NCBI RefSeq assembly: GCF_030867145.1
Contig: NC_134429.1
Coordinates: 21,623,115-21,687,114, forward strand
DNA from: Opisthocomus hoazin
Lineage: Eukaryota > Chordata > Aves > Opisthocomiformes > Opisthocomidae
Direction: 5' to 3'
DNA: 64,000 nucleotides
This document shows, piece by piece, positions 25,023 to 37,400 of this stretch. Position 1 is the stretch's first letter. Each line of letters begins with the position of its first letter. The notes beneath the pieces are model-generated. The model did not search any database, was not told where the DNA came from, and saw nothing but the letters and a program-made list of their open reading frames with translations. The position numbers and the translations under genes were made by a program.

Positions 25023-26415
25023 AAAACTTTCATGTACCTCATTGAAGACTGTACTAAAATTATAACTGAGGCTATCATGGATGACAATCATATTACCTTC
25101 TTTAAATAACTTAATTGTCTCATTATAACAGAAAGCAAAGAGAAATGTCCTGAATATACTGTAGGAAATTGTCTTTACTAAATCTAGCCCAGCATATAAG
25201 AGGATTGTATATATTATTTGACTTTGCCAGAATTACATAAACAGGGAGGGGGGGAATTGTTAATGTAAATTGACTACCAGAGTAAATCATAGCCTAATTA
25301 TTCTTTTTTTCTGGCTAAAATTAGAATTTGATATAATGGTCAATAGACATTTTCTTTAATTTTTGAGACATAATTTCTAATAGCTAAGCCAAATGAATTG
25401 GAGAAAGTTGCTGCAGAATTGAAAAAATAAATTATCTGAATTTTATGGTGACTTACTGGTAAATCCTCTTAGTTGGAAGTTTTAATTTACCTCATATTTC
25501 AGGTTTTTTTCTCCTCTAACTGGCTTATGGGTGTATATTAGAGCAAAATAATTGTTATTTTGTTAGTGCCACCAGGGTGCTTGGAGCATGAACCAAAGAC
25601 AGAACCTGGCCTGTTCTCTTAGGGAAGTAAAGGATGAAGGACTGCAGAGGGAGGCGCAACAGGGCTTGTGGCAGAAGCAGTGTGCCGCAGTGCATGGCGT
25701 GGCAGGCGTTCTCCTCTGACATTGCTGGCTGCAGGAAAGTGCTGGAGGTTGGCACCCATGTAAGTCAGTTCTGAAACTGTTTGAAGTTGTGCCAGAATAA
25801 ATGGGGGTCCAGCATCGCATCCCCCTCAGGCAGCCGCTTAATTCCCTTCTGGAGTTGGTGCCAGTGTAGAGGAACAAAGCATTTCTGCCCTTGTTCTTGG
25901 TTGATCAGGTAAATACTGTGTTTAGTGCTGAGGCTACTGACTTAAATACAAGACCTTTATGAGGCTTTGCACAGCAAAAACATCTTTCCTCCAGGGTCCA
26001 TTCAAATGGCTCAGGCTCTGGAGGCAGGCTTCAGTTTAGTCTGGTGTAAATTGCCTACAGCCAACAGTGTTACTAGATATCATTTGAATGTAGTTTTTGT
26101 ATTTCTGAGGGAAATAAAGGGGCTCAGAATTGCAGAAGGAATGGGGAGAAGAATGTATCCAAACCCCAGAACGTGGAAGAGGACTGAGTTTGGCCTCCTG
26201 CTATGATAGTACGCAGTTTCATCCATTCCGAGTGGAACCCAGTATCTTTAGTTCCTGGTAATGCATATTCTGCTTCAACTTCAGCAGATCATTTTGGACA
26301 AGTTATTTGGATGGCAGAGCCATAAACAGAGTACACTTCTCTGGAGAACCTTTCTGAAGAAATGCATGGTTTGGGATGTTTACCTGGTTTTGATGAACTT
26401 GGGAATTGGCAATTA

Positions 26416-26448
26416 TACTTCACAAATGCAGTGAAGTATTGTGAAGTA
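26416..26448. repeat. Short inverted repeat, 10-bp arms
   Basis: Arms TACTTCACAA and TTGTGAAGTA are perfect reverse complements separated by 13 nt. The interval also contains a further partial copy (GTGAAGTA). Could form a small hairpin; may be chance. Confidence 0.6.
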
Positions 26449-29400
26449 ACAGCGGATTGATACATACACATTGACTTGGTTAAGTCTTGGGCTTATTCCT
26501 AGGAGGAACAGCTTTTGATTCTGTAAGTGGAGAGAGGCAAGGGCAAAACCATTGCATTTCTATCATTGTGAGGGGTTTTTTTTAAGCATCTCTGTTCACA
26601 CTTTTAAGAGTGTTTTTGTAAAAACACTTGGCATTTCTTGCTTCTAAATCATGGAGTAACTTTGTGCAAACAATTCAAAAGAAATGGGGTTCCAACATTG
26701 TCGTTATAGCTATTAAAACTGTCTTGAATTGTTGTGCTTTTTGATGCTTGCCATAGCAACGGTGGATGTATAATTTGCTGAATATCCATAGCAGGATATT
26801 TGAATGTATTCTTTACACTTTTACTTCTGCATATAACTAAGCATGCCAAACCATCCCATTAACCCAATTAACCAAGCCAGACCCACATCTGCCATGGAAT
26901 GACAATGAAGATTTTTTTAAAGAACTTAGTATTTCACCTTCCTCTTAACAAAAAAACCCCAAACACCGCACGTCAGAATAGCAGCAGCTTTTATCAGTAT
27001 TCTGTTAAAAATTATTCATGATTCAGACTGCAAAAACTCCTGCACATCTACTCTTGCTGCTTATCACCTGGAGGTAGCTCTGTGTTTGTGCTCCCAGAAA
27101 GGTAAGACCAAGTCAGTTTATCCTATACCATACATGCCCAGAATCTTTTGCAGTTCAGTACCTCTGTGCCTTCATAGCGATTAGACCTTTGATTTTTAAA
27201 CAGTAGGGAGCTGGGAAACTTGAAAGATACCAGCAGCACTTCAATTCAAATGGCTTCCTTCTTATCATTTTATTGCACAAGGAATTAAATGAAAATATTT
27301 GGGACTTTTCTGGCATGCTTGATGAAAAATGCATGTTCAAATAGCATCCGTAATAATACATAGATCACATTGCTGTAATAACCTATATGCTGCTGTTAAA
27401 ATTATGTATGATTTTAGGTATATAAGATTCAGTTTATTAGGTGTTTTTTTTTTCTCCTGGTAGAAAAGCTTATGCTGAGGAAGAGAATGAACTCATTAGC
27501 CACATGTAGCAGAGTTCATACACTATTTCGGTGACCCCTTAAAAATGTCTTATTTGTCCTCATCCACACAAATTCTCACTGTCTTTACAGACCAGGAAGG
27601 ATCTAGGAAGCCAGACAGTGCTCCTGAAGACACTTCATAGAGCAGGTTACATGCTAGTGTAGAGCTGAGGTAGGTTGTGTTAGTTCTGGAAGTGGAGCTC
27701 TTGCCAGCCGGTTCAGTGGAAGTTCCTCCTTCCCCGGACTGCAAGGGGTGAGGCAAGGCAGCTGGTGTCCTAAACAACCTTGTCAGTCAGACCACATGGA
27801 CTTCATTACCCTAATGAGCCACAGAAGCACATAAGGAACTACTTGAGCTTTGGAGGGAAGAAAGAGATGGACACTCTTGTGCACACATGTAGCTGATTTT
27901 GCATTTAATGATGTGTCTGGGTGATGTCAAGGTCTAACCCCATGCGGAGTACCTTATGGTTATTTGTTCTCAGAAGTATGTAAGTGAATAATGCAGCGAG
28001 GGCTATGACTGAAATAAATGCTTGTGCTCATCTCCCTGAAAAGAATGGAAAGACTGTTTGTGGCAATGGTTGCTGTCTGCGTACTTGGGAGCCGCCTGGG
28101 TTCCTGCTCACGTTTCAGCCACGAGCACTGGTGTCTGCAAAACCAAATCGCTCTCGGACATCATTGTATTTGGTGGTAGAGTGAGAATCTGTGTAACTCA
28201 AAGGAGAGGCGTTAGCTATACCATTTCTCCCATCTCCTTTTCGTTGCGTAGTCTTGCCTGAATGTCCAAAGTGGAAACTTGAGCCCCTTCTGAATACCAG
28301 CCTGACCTTAATCTGGGGCAGGAGAGCAGCATGCCAGGAGGTAAGCTAGTTCAGAGAAGAGAGTCAGTGGAGAGGACTGGCACTCTGAAGGCACTGCAGG
28401 CTATGCTTCTCGGCTGATCCAGGTGTCTGTTTCTTGCTGAGGAAGAGATAGCAAGGCAGGTCTGTCTGCAGCGGGTAGACACTGGCCCCTGCTCCTCCCT
28501 GTGGAGCGCTGGGGATGAGCTCAAGGTGGGCTTGCTCTCCGAGTCTTGGCGAGATGTCACCTGAACATCTGATACTTGCATCAGGAAATGAACTTCCATC
28601 TCTTCACTGCAGAAGGGTCCCTACTTTAGTCTAGTATTCTGGTTTTGCCATAGTACGAACTGTGAGGAGCACCAACTCTATGGCTGCCTCATGGCTCTGC
28701 TAAGTGCTTGGCTCAGCTTGGAAGGATATCTGAGGAGGGACATTAAATTCCCTGGAACTCGTCAAGAAGATGACAGCTCTTTGCCAGCGTGGCAACTAGA
28801 AAAGTTTCCAGCATATCTTGAACAGCCGAAGGGAACAATTATGTTTGCGGATCCTGTAGCTGCATTAATATTTGTGTGTATTTAGAGGACAGAGTATACT
28901 AGATTAGCTTTAGGACCGTCGGGAGTGAGCCTGTCATTCTAGAGTCTTTTCATCAATGTGCCTTTCACGCTCCATGAGATTAGCAGCCACTGAAAATAGG
29001 AAAGAGGAATTTTCCTTTCTTCTGTCTTAGAAGAGACCCATCACACCATACTCCTCTTTCGTCTTGGCTCGGAAATGGCTTCGGTCCTTAGCAAAACCAG
29101 AGAGCCAACCGGTCTCTTTAAAGAAGTCCCACTCTCATTGAGGATCTAAGGGAAAATATCCTTTTTGGGTGTTTAGTCACACACATCAAAGGAAACAACC
29201 GTTTCAGCCTTCGTTGGCATTGTGCAGGCATTAGAGGTGGTCCAGTTACACGGGGCTCTGCTTGAGAAGGCAGAAGTGCCAGTACTCTTCCCGCTTTGAC
29301 GGAGATGGGGAGGAGACTCGGCCAGGCAAGCAATACATCACCCTTCCGAGGCACCTGCCATGTCTAGGACAGAGCAATGTGCTTGGTTTTTTGGGAGACT

Positions 29401-30089
29401 CCGCCTGGCAAATGCCCTTCGGCATCCCCACCCCCAGGGCCGCGCTGTCTTGCGAGGGCTCCGCACAGCGGCAAACCCTCGCCCTTCTCGCAGAGCGTCA
29501 GCCCCGCTCCCGGGTGACCTGCCGGCCTCCCTCGGGCCCCGCGCGCCTCGTTGGCGCCGGTGGCCGGGCTCCCTGGGCGGGTCACAGATCCTCGCCTGAG
29601 AGGGCCTGCACGGCTGCGGCTCCCCGCTGGTTCTGCGGAGACGGGGCAGCAGCGTTGGCGGGGCTACTGCTGGGGCCGGTCACCGGCACAGCGCTGCGAC
29701 CCTGGGGGCGGGGCAGAGCAGCCGTGCCCTCGTCCCGGCGGGGCGGGCGGGCCGGGCCGAGCACCGGGGGACGCGGGCTCAGCGCCGAAGGTGCCACAGG
29801 ACGGCAACGCCCGCGGCGTGCCCGGACCGCCCCCCCCAGCTGGCGAGACCCCTCGGCCGGAGCCTCTGCCTGCTCGCCGAGGACGGGACCGCACCTCGGA
29901 CCGGCGGCGGGGCGGGCCTGGGCATGGCGCAGCTTCGTGGTCACCGCTGCGGCCCGGCCCCGCGGAGCGCCCGGCTGCCTCCCCGGGCTCCGGGAGCGCT
30001 CGGGCCCGCCGCTCCCCCGGCTGCCGGGCGGGCGAGGACGGGCCGGGCCGCGGGGCTGCCCCTGCCGGGCGGGCGGGACGGGCGCGGGG

Positions 30090-30592
30090 ATTGGCGGTTG
30101 GGCCGCCCGCCGCGCCAATCGGCGTCTTTGTTTAGGGTTACAGGGCGCGGAGGGGGCGTGCGCCCGCCGGGGCCGCCCGCAACCAATGGACAGGGCTGGG
30201 GGCGGTGGCGCCGGCCGCCGCCCGGCTCGCCCGCCCCATTGGCCCCGCACGCGGTCACTCTGGCGGAGGGCGCTCCTCGTTGGCTGGGGGCTTCGGGGGC
30301 GCCGTACGTCAATCGGCGCGTCCCACTTCCTCCGCCGCGCGGTTGGCTCTGGCGGACGTCAGTCGCGCGGCGCCTCTTCCTGAGCGGCCGCTGCGGCCGT
30401 CAGTAAAGCACCGTGTCCCGCCCTCCTCATCTTCCCAGCGCCGCTGCTGAGTGGCTGGGGCGCGTGTCACAGAAGCGTTGCCGCGCTCCGATTGGGGAGA
30501 CGCGCTGTCCATCGCGCCCATCCCCTCCGGACGCCCGCCCTCCCCCCGCCGCGATTGGCCGCCGCGGGTGTCAGTGCGGCGGCTCCCCCAAT
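30090..30592. promoter_or_regulatory. Cluster of seven CCAAT boxes (NF-Y type)
   Basis: Exact CCAAT or ATTGG pentamers lie at 30090-30094, 30115-30119, 30183-30187, 30238-30242, 30491-30495, 30554-30558 and 30588-30592. Near-matches (TCAATCGG at 30309, GTTGG elements) fill part of the gap. The last is about 115 bp upstream of the first CAMTA1 ATG, a typical NF-Y distance. Confidence 0.7.
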
Positions 30593-30706
30593 GGGCGGCG
30601 CGGGGTGTGCGCCGTGCGCGCGGGGTGGCCGGCCCGGCGGCAGCGGCGGCGGCAGCGGGAGGAGGCGGCGCGCGCCTGGGTCCCGGTCGCGAGGAGGCGG
30701 AGGAGG

Positions 30707-30751
30707 ATGTGGCGCGCGGAGGGGAAATGGCTGCCGAAAACAAGCCGGAAG
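30707..30751 (+). CDS. CAMTA1: CAMTA1 coding exon 1, canonical start frame
   Basis: CAMTA1 is a calmodulin-binding transcription activator with a CG-1 DNA-binding domain, a TIG domain, ankyrin repeats and IQ motifs; it acts in the nucleus, mainly in neurons. This exon reads MWRAEGKWLPKTSRK, identical to the mammalian N-terminus as I recall it, and ends at a consensus donor AAG|GTGAGA (GT at 30752) in phase 0. The ATG has A at -3 and T at +4. In mammals the next coding exon starts with SVSQSVFCGTSTY and has a length of 3n+1. I could not find that exon before 41233, so this frame cannot be joined to the 41233 exon with what I can see. A second ATG at 30727 in another frame can be. Gene identity is secure; which start is used in this species is open. 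Confidence 0.88.
30727..30751 (+). CDS. CAMTA1: CAMTA1 coding exon 1, alternative start frame (MAAENKPE)
   Basis: The second ATG in exon 1, 20 nt after the first and in a different frame, has G at -3 and G at +4. It encodes eight codons, MAAENKPE, plus one base (G) before the same GTGAGA donor. Joining directly to the exon at 41233, which begins AT GAT CAT, restores a GAT codon and gives MAAENKPE-DDHGNSNG..., continuing in frame into the CG-1 domain. No extra exon is needed. I infer that transcripts lacking the intermediate exon use this ATG. The alternative explanation is a chance overlapping frame, but the exact phase match and a Kozak context at least as good make this less likely. Confidence 0.65.
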
Positions 30752-31393
30752 GTGAGAGCGCGGCCGGGCCGGCTCCCGCTCCGCGCCTCGCCGGGCCTGC
30801 CCCCGCCGGGCTGCCGCCGCGCCGGGCCTCCCGCGCCGCCGCCCCCCCAGCCCCTGCCCCCGCCGCGGGGCGGAGGCCGGGCCGGGCCGCGCGGCGCGAA
30901 GTTTGGCGGCGGGCGCCCCCGCGGGGCCGGGACCGGGGCGGGGGGCGGCGGACGGGCAGGCCGCGTGGCGCCGGGGCCGCGGCGGCCGGGCCGGGGCACG
31001 GGCACGCCTCCCGCCGCCCGCCGGCACGTGCCCGCCCGCTGCCAACATGGAGGCTGCGGCGCGGGGCGGGCGCGGGGCGGCGCAGGGCGCGGCGCGGGGC
31101 TCCGGGCGGCCGCTGGCCGCTGACGGCCTGGGCCCGCGCCGCCGCCCGGGGGTCGCGCCGCGCCGCCCCTCCGCCCTCTCCCTCCCTTCCCCCCCACCCC
31201 CCGCGGCGGCGCACGTGCCTCGCGGGCGCGCGCCCGCCACGAGCGGGGCGGCCTCTTCCGCGGCCCCGCCGCACCGGGGCCTCCGCGCCGGCGGGCAGCG
31301 CGCTGGCCGGGCCGGGGGTGGGCGCTGCCGGGGCGGGCGGAGCGGCGGGCCCGGAGGTGAGCGGGGTGAGGGGCCGGGCCCGCGAGGCGGCTC

Positions 31394-31404
31394 GGGGGGG
31401 GGGG
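31394..31404. repeat. G11 run in the CAMTA1 CpG island
   Basis: An uninterrupted run of eleven G with further G-runs on both sides; a candidate G-quadruplex on the coding strand of CAMTA1 intron 1. Confidence 0.8.
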
Positions 31405-34400
31405 CAGGGCCCGGTGCGCCCGACTGCGGCCCAGAGTTACTGGGAGCGGGGCGCGCGCGTCCGAAGGGGGATGAGGTGAGGGGTGTCCTGCGGCCCCCGC
31501 CCGCGCTGGGCCCGTCCCGATCCCCCCCGGGGAGCGCGGGGCCTCGCGCTTGGAACGGCGGGGCCGGTGCCGGCCTGAGGCCTCCGTCTCCCGGCGCCGG
31601 GAGGTGCGCGGCCCGTGTCCCGCCGCTGGCTGGTCGCCTGCCTGGACGGGGTGGACGCTGTGGGGCTGTCGGCGGGCGTCGAGGTGCTGCCGGCCGGAGC
31701 TGGGGTTCCCTCCGCACCCCCGCTTCTGCCCCGCCACCCCTCCCCTCGGGAGGGCTGCGGGCCCACCGCCCCGGCGCTCCGGGACCAGCTTCTGGTGCGT
31801 TCGTTTGCCTCTGGTCGGTCAGCAACGCTTGTGCCGCTGTGGGCCCGGCCGCCGCGGGTTTGCCCTTTGCCCGTGCCTTGCCCAGTGCGGTGAAGGCTCT
31901 GCAGAAATGTGGATTTTAAGTCTTAGCGGTGATTATGAGCGTTGTCAGCTTCATCTTTTATTAATCTCTTTGATACTCCCAAATTCATCAGTTCCGTCTT
32001 TCCTGTGGTCTGGAAAGCGCCAGGCTTCATTCTTTTCTCGTTTGCGTTGAAGTAAATGATTAACTCCACCGAAGTAGTGAGATGCCAACTGGGTAACAGG
32101 GATGTGAGAGGCGAATCGGCGCCTGTCTGGGCTTTAGAGCTCAGACTGTGAAGTTTTGGCTCTTTAGCAGGTGAAGGTGTTGCCACCAAAGCACGCTCGG
32201 GCTTGATTCTCTTTCCGGGCTTCTGTGCCAACGTCCGATGACGTTTTTTCTCCCTAAAGCACGGGTTCGGTGTGCTCATTCCTGTGAGGCCCAGGCTTGA
32301 CAGAGCTGTGCGGATCAGTGCTCCTTGACTTGAAAGGTGGCTTGGCCTTAATGCTTGCTATTTCACGCAACTTTTTTATCATTTTTCGTATTGGTAACTA
32401 ATTTTTGTGGCCCATCGTGCTCTTGCTGAGGAGATGGGTCTGCAGCAGCGTTCACTTTTGTGTGCAACTTTAGTGCTCAGCGTGTAAGCATGCCCGTGCG
32501 CTGCTGCAGTCCGGCGTCCCCGTGGCTGGTCGGTAGCTGGTTCTCTGCCCCGTAGCTGCGCAGAGCACGGGCAGCGAGGCTGAGGTGGCAGCAAGGAGCC
32601 TTCAGTGGCTCCGCACCAGCTCCTGTGGTGTTCGCGTAGTAAGCGCACAGAGCAGCTCCCCACGCTGACCTAGTTCTGTGGTATATTTTCAAGGAGGCAA
32701 GATGTAAACCATTTGTTCCTTAAACTTAAACTCTGCCTGTCAGAAACTTAAGCGGCAGCCGTTTTAAAGCATGATTCAAGAGAAGTGTTTCACCAGTAGT
32801 ACAGCTGCTGAAGGAGAGATCCCAAGTTGCTTTAGGTCGTTGTTACTTTTAATATTTAAAAAGCAAACGTAGATGGCAGCTAGCAGGTTAGCTGCACGGG
32901 GAGGCACTGCTTCTGCTGGGGAGCGGTCTGCTCCAGCCGCCCCGAGTGGGACAGCAGAAGTGAGCCTCGTGAGCAGCGACGGACGGCTCTGCAGGCCGGC
33001 CCTGTCAGGCGGCGGTCGGGGCTGCTCGTGCCCGGCTAGCAGCAGGAAGCCTCGGCTGTAGGCGAGGGTCTCGACTGCGGCTGGTGTCTCCGTGCCCTGG
33101 CTGCGGGAGAGATTGCCACCTCTCGGAAGACTTGGGTGAGTTCCCTCTTTTCTGGTTTCCTCAGGCAGGATGGAGTTGGGCTTGATGACCGAGCAGCTCG
33201 TGCCGCCCGTGTGGTAGAGGGTTTCTGCTGCGTTCTGTGTGTCTGACCTGAGGTGGGAGGGCTGGCCCTGGGAGGTGCCGTCCTGGCAGCTGTAGAGGGC
33301 TCTGAGCTTGTGTGGGGTGGGTGGTGGTCTTTAAATTAAAAAAAGAGAAAGTTTTAAAAAAAGTTCAAAATAGAAAGAATGTGCCTAGAGCATCTTTCTT
33401 TGTATTTCGCCTGTTCTGATGGACAGTTTGTGACACGGGTGGTTTCAAAGCAGAGCGGTGCCCGTGTGTTTAGCTTGTGCAGCTGGCGCAGGAGCTGGGC
33501 GCTCCGTCTGTCGTGCCCGCGAGGTTCGGGCATGTGCAGTCGTCGAGTTTCGCGTCTGTTAACTGAGGCAGGGTCGGTGGTTTGGGAGGGGCGGGAGGGG
33601 GCACTCTGCCCGTAGCTCGCACCGAGGCGAGGGCGCGGGGCAGGAGGGCGGCAGGGCATTCGGCAGCTGTGCTGGGTGCCTGACCGGGAGGGAAGTCGGA
33701 GCTGCGAATGTTACCGAATGCTGAGGGACTGTTTGGGCAACACACCTTCCAAAAGCAAAACACGCTGGATTTGGTTGTTAAACAGCAAATATTTACTTTC
33801 CCCTGCGGAAGGGTTGCATAACGTTTTATTACTTGCACAAACCTGAGCTTGTTGTGAGCGTGATGGGTTGGATTTTGTGCCGGGCTCCCTGTACTGCTGT
33901 CCTTCGTGGCAAAGCTGGGCTGTCACGGTGAGGAGGCGGGGGTGACACTCGTTGCCCCAGAGTTTTTGCTGAATTTCAGCAGTTAGGATTTTACCAAAAT
34001 TTCTGTTGTCAGAACAGAAGCGAACTGCCTTCTGGTGCAGTTTCTGGACGCACGCAGAGGACTGTAATCCAGCAGGACAGTTTCAGAGAGTGGACGCGAT
34101 TCGCTTTTTCCAAACAGCAGGAACCGCATGTGCGCGAGGTCAATTTTTTTGAGTACTTTTGGTATTACAACCATTTTATGCGCAAGATTCCTGATGTAAG
34201 GCATGGGGCTTGTTTAAAGCTCTAGTTTTTTAATCCAATTCTGCATTTCGTGCTGATGATTTTCCCTGAACGCTTTGGCTCAAATGTTTTTTGGTTTATT
34301 CGTGTGGGTTTTTAAAGCTACTTCTGTAGGAAGGTTCCCTACAGGTGTTATAACTCAGAATTAATTTCCTGCATAGGGAAACAGTGAAAGGGTGATGTAC

Positions 34401-37400
34401 ATGTAAGGTTAAAACGAACTTTTTCAAAAATTCAGTCTTTCAAGACCTGGTGCTGTCTTTATGTTGCTAATATTTTTAAATGTTTTTTCTCAAACATGCA
34501 GTCTTTTCAAAGACCTGCATACAAAGGTGTATGTTATCAGAGGAAGGGGGAGTAGCTACCCTGCCTCTCAGTCCGGGGAGCCTTCAAAAAGAGGGAGCTG
34601 GACCATGACCTTGCTTTTTTAGTGTCCCTTCTGTCTCTGCTTTGATAAACCACAGGTATCGGGGCGGGGGGAGAAGGACCAAACCCTTCCATGGAGTGAA
34701 GCAAGGCTGGTGGAGTGCGTTGTGGAATGCAGCGCCGGTTAATTAAAACGCAGTGCTTCCAGCAGCTTCTTGCATCTTCAGTGTTTCCTGGCTGCCTCTT
34801 CTGCACCTTGCTGAGTTTTTTTATTTGGAGTTTCTTCCCCTCGCTTCATGTCCTGTTTTCATCTTCTGTGGCTTCCTGTGCTGTGTTTACCCTCTTTTAA
34901 ACTCTGTGGGATTTGAAAGGCGAGTATGCCTGCAGGTGCTGGTGTCTGTCCTAACCCCAGTTTTTGGGATGCAGCCCCTGCTGTCTTCCTGGGGCGATGG
35001 TGGAGCTGCGGCTTCGTACCAAGGGGCAGTTGCGGTGCTGGGTGAGCTGGAGCAAGCTCCCATTGTCACTGGGAACGGCGAGCTCAGTGTCCTTCTCCTG
35101 TTCTTGTCGCATCTTCCGTTCAAGGGTTTTGGGTTTCTTCCTTCCAGCTCTCCAGGTAGGTTTCCAGACTTGAGCTTGTTTATAGTTTAAAGAAAAAAAA
35201 AAAAAAGCAAAACACCCGTGGCTGGTGGCTGCCAGCGTATAGGCTCAGAGTAAGCAATTTCACTAGCCTTAGCCAGTACTTTGGGACTTCTGGAAAATTT
35301 GTTGTAGCATTGAGAATGTTTGTAGTATTGACAGCTCTATAAATGGGTGGTTTATTTTTGCTAGGCTTGACCAGTGATATCCATCCCTCCTTAGTTTCAT
35401 TGCAGTTGAAGTGGATGATGTAATTTTAGTGAAGACCAAGGGACGAAGGAATTGATGACAGGTCTAGAACCAATGAATTGTTGGCGACAGTGAGCAACGG
35501 TCTGATCATTCTGTTGCACTTGTATTTAAAAGCAACACGGTGGAAGTCATGCGTGAACACGCTCACGAGCTGCAGGACAAGTTGAAGTGACTGCACTGTT
35601 TTAGTGCTGCTGAAGATGGCTTTTAGAACAGTTACTTTTGTGCACCATCTGAATGTAACCAAATTCTCCTTTCTGGTATGGTTAGCAGGGTACTTCGAAT
35701 GGCCTGCGCGGTGGGAGAGAAGAGGAGCCTGTGCAAGAGAGTAGCCAGTTTGGGTGGTGGGTGAAGCAGCCTCCCAAGGGCTGAGCCCAGTGATAAATGT
35801 ATAGCACAGGAAATAAATAGCTAATTGTGTAAACCAGACCTTCTCAACCAGCACGTAGGCTTTCATCAGAAGAATTGTGCTATCAACTCTTCCCCAAAAC
35901 GCAGCGTTTGCAGTTTTACATAACTGTGTTGTTTAAATTGAATTCAGTTATAAAGTGTCAAGAAACTTTCTGCTATGTGAGAAGGATACAATAACTTACG
36001 AGTAGTGTGTTGTTGGTGGGGAGAACAGCGACGATAATACGCACTAGCAGAGTTTTAGCTATATTTGTATTTCTTACAGTGTTGGAATGGTTTGTAAAGC
36101 TTGTCATAGCAACAAAGTGTTTATCAAAAATATTCCAAGAAACTAGGCTAGATTCAGTAACTTATTAGAGGAAAATTGTTGTATTGATCATCCTTGATAC
36201 TGCTACTATTCCTATGATTTCCTTCTCATCCTTTTTGGTTTTCCTCGTTCCTCCCGTTTTCCCCGCGGGCGACAGTCACAGCTGCACGCGTGCTGGTTTG
36301 TGTGTTGTCCTCTCTTGCTCCCGTGTCACGTTTTTTACCTTTGACTGGGCTGTTCCCTCTTCCCTTGCATCCTCCCGCAGCTGCCTTGGGGCTGCCTGCA
36401 TCAGTTGGGTGAGGACCGGGACCGGTGATGCTTGGCCGGTGTCCAAGCTGGGTGCTGGTAGCTGCTGGAACCGTGCTGAGAAAGCGACACTGCAGAGCCG
36501 GACCTGGTTATCTCATCTTAGCCACCCTCTATTGATATTTAGAAATCTGCTTTTGTTGCCAGGAGATTTACAACTGTAATCGTCCAAATATTGCTAGAAA
36601 ACAGACCAGAAGCTGTTGGATTTGCTTATACTGCTGCTTGTTTACTGATTAAAAATGCCAGGAACAAAGTTTAGCTGTGAGAAATGGGATGCCAGTCCTT
36701 CAAATGTTTGGACTGGGGACAATTCTTTGTATTTAATTCCTCCAGGCTGAATTTATTGGTTTTATCTGTGTCCAGAGGTCGGAGAGTGAAAGACTGTAGA
36801 ACTTCAAGGGGAATCCATGTCCCCTCCCATGGCCGGGACCTAGCAGAGCCAAATCAATACATGGGAAATACAAATATGTAAAAAAAAAAAAAATCTTTTG
36901 TCTAAAGCTAGAGATCTTGGCTGTCATTTCTGTCTATGTCTTCATACATCATCTTTAGAAAAGAGAGTTGTTGGAAGAGTAGCTTTTTGAGAAGGGGAAG
37001 GGTTTCAGAAAAGCCGGCAGGGTTGAGAACCAGAGCTCCAGAGGAAGGCCAATGTTTTGGCGCTGCGGTAGTCCCTAGTGAGCTCTCTCAAAGAAGGCAC
37101 TCGTTCGTTATTTTCCTTGCGAGGAGGAACTGGCGCATGGGTTAATACGGCGTTACACCAAAGACTGGATGACGGCGGGTAGCTACGCTTACTGTGTTCG
37201 TGTGGGTGCCGTTTCTGGACTGTACGGGCTCGGTTCCGCTGCGTAAGCGGTGGTGTGGTGAGCGGCACCATGGCCAGCGCGACACCCTCCCGTTCCATTT
37301 CAGTAGCTAATAACGACATTGTGATTTCAGCTGTTTGTTTAATGTGAAGGCGACGATTTGTAACATTTAAACACCTTTTACCTCTCTTACAAGGTAGTTA

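Larger units (their letters stand above)
12971..29400. other. DNAJC11-CAMTA1 intergenic region
   Basis: About 16.4 kb between the two CpG islands. I found no open frame with recognisable protein similarity; all open frames are short, overlap on several frames and lack splice-linked partners. The region holds a few exon-like pieces (16439-16532, 21233-21270), homopolymer and TA repeats, a possible old CR1 fragment near 23.93-24.01 kb and AT-rich non-repetitive stretches at 22.46-22.83 and 25.09-25.56 kb. In mammals the genes flanking this interval are the same two. Confidence 0.7.
29400..31900. promoter_or_regulatory. CpG island promoter of CAMTA1
   Basis: About 2.5 kb of extreme GC and CpG density centred on CAMTA1 exon 1. 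No TATA box is obvious. Upstream of the start codon are seven CCAAT boxes (on either strand), several GGGCGG-type Sp1 sites and ACGTCA/GACGTC CRE-like elements near 30306 and 30356. The long open frames predicted on both strands here are produced by the lack of A/T-rich stop codons and are not genes. Boundaries are estimated by eye. Confidence 0.85.

Noticed and set aside
29262..30406. Open frame of 373 residues and overlapping frames upstream of CAMTA1
   Set aside because: Same GC-driven artefact in the CpG island; no similarity and no consistent splice partners.
30309..31825. Very long open frames (up to about 450 residues) on both strands around CAMTA1 exon 1
   Set aside because: They are Pro/Arg/Gly/Ala-rich, overlap in all frames, have no recognisable domains and arise because stop codons are rare in DNA of this GC content. 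Only exon 1 itself is supported.
34753..35190. Frame containing IFCGFLCCVYPLLNS, resembling the missing CAMTA1 exon (VFCGTSTYCVLNT)
   Set aside because: The resemblance is limited to FCG and scattered residues, the flanking sequence does not match, and no splice sites fit. The mammalian exon is too conserved for this to be it.
36196..36220. ATTCCTATGATTTCC, resembling the CR1 3' terminal repeat
   Set aside because: Single imperfect copy with no CR1 body next to it.
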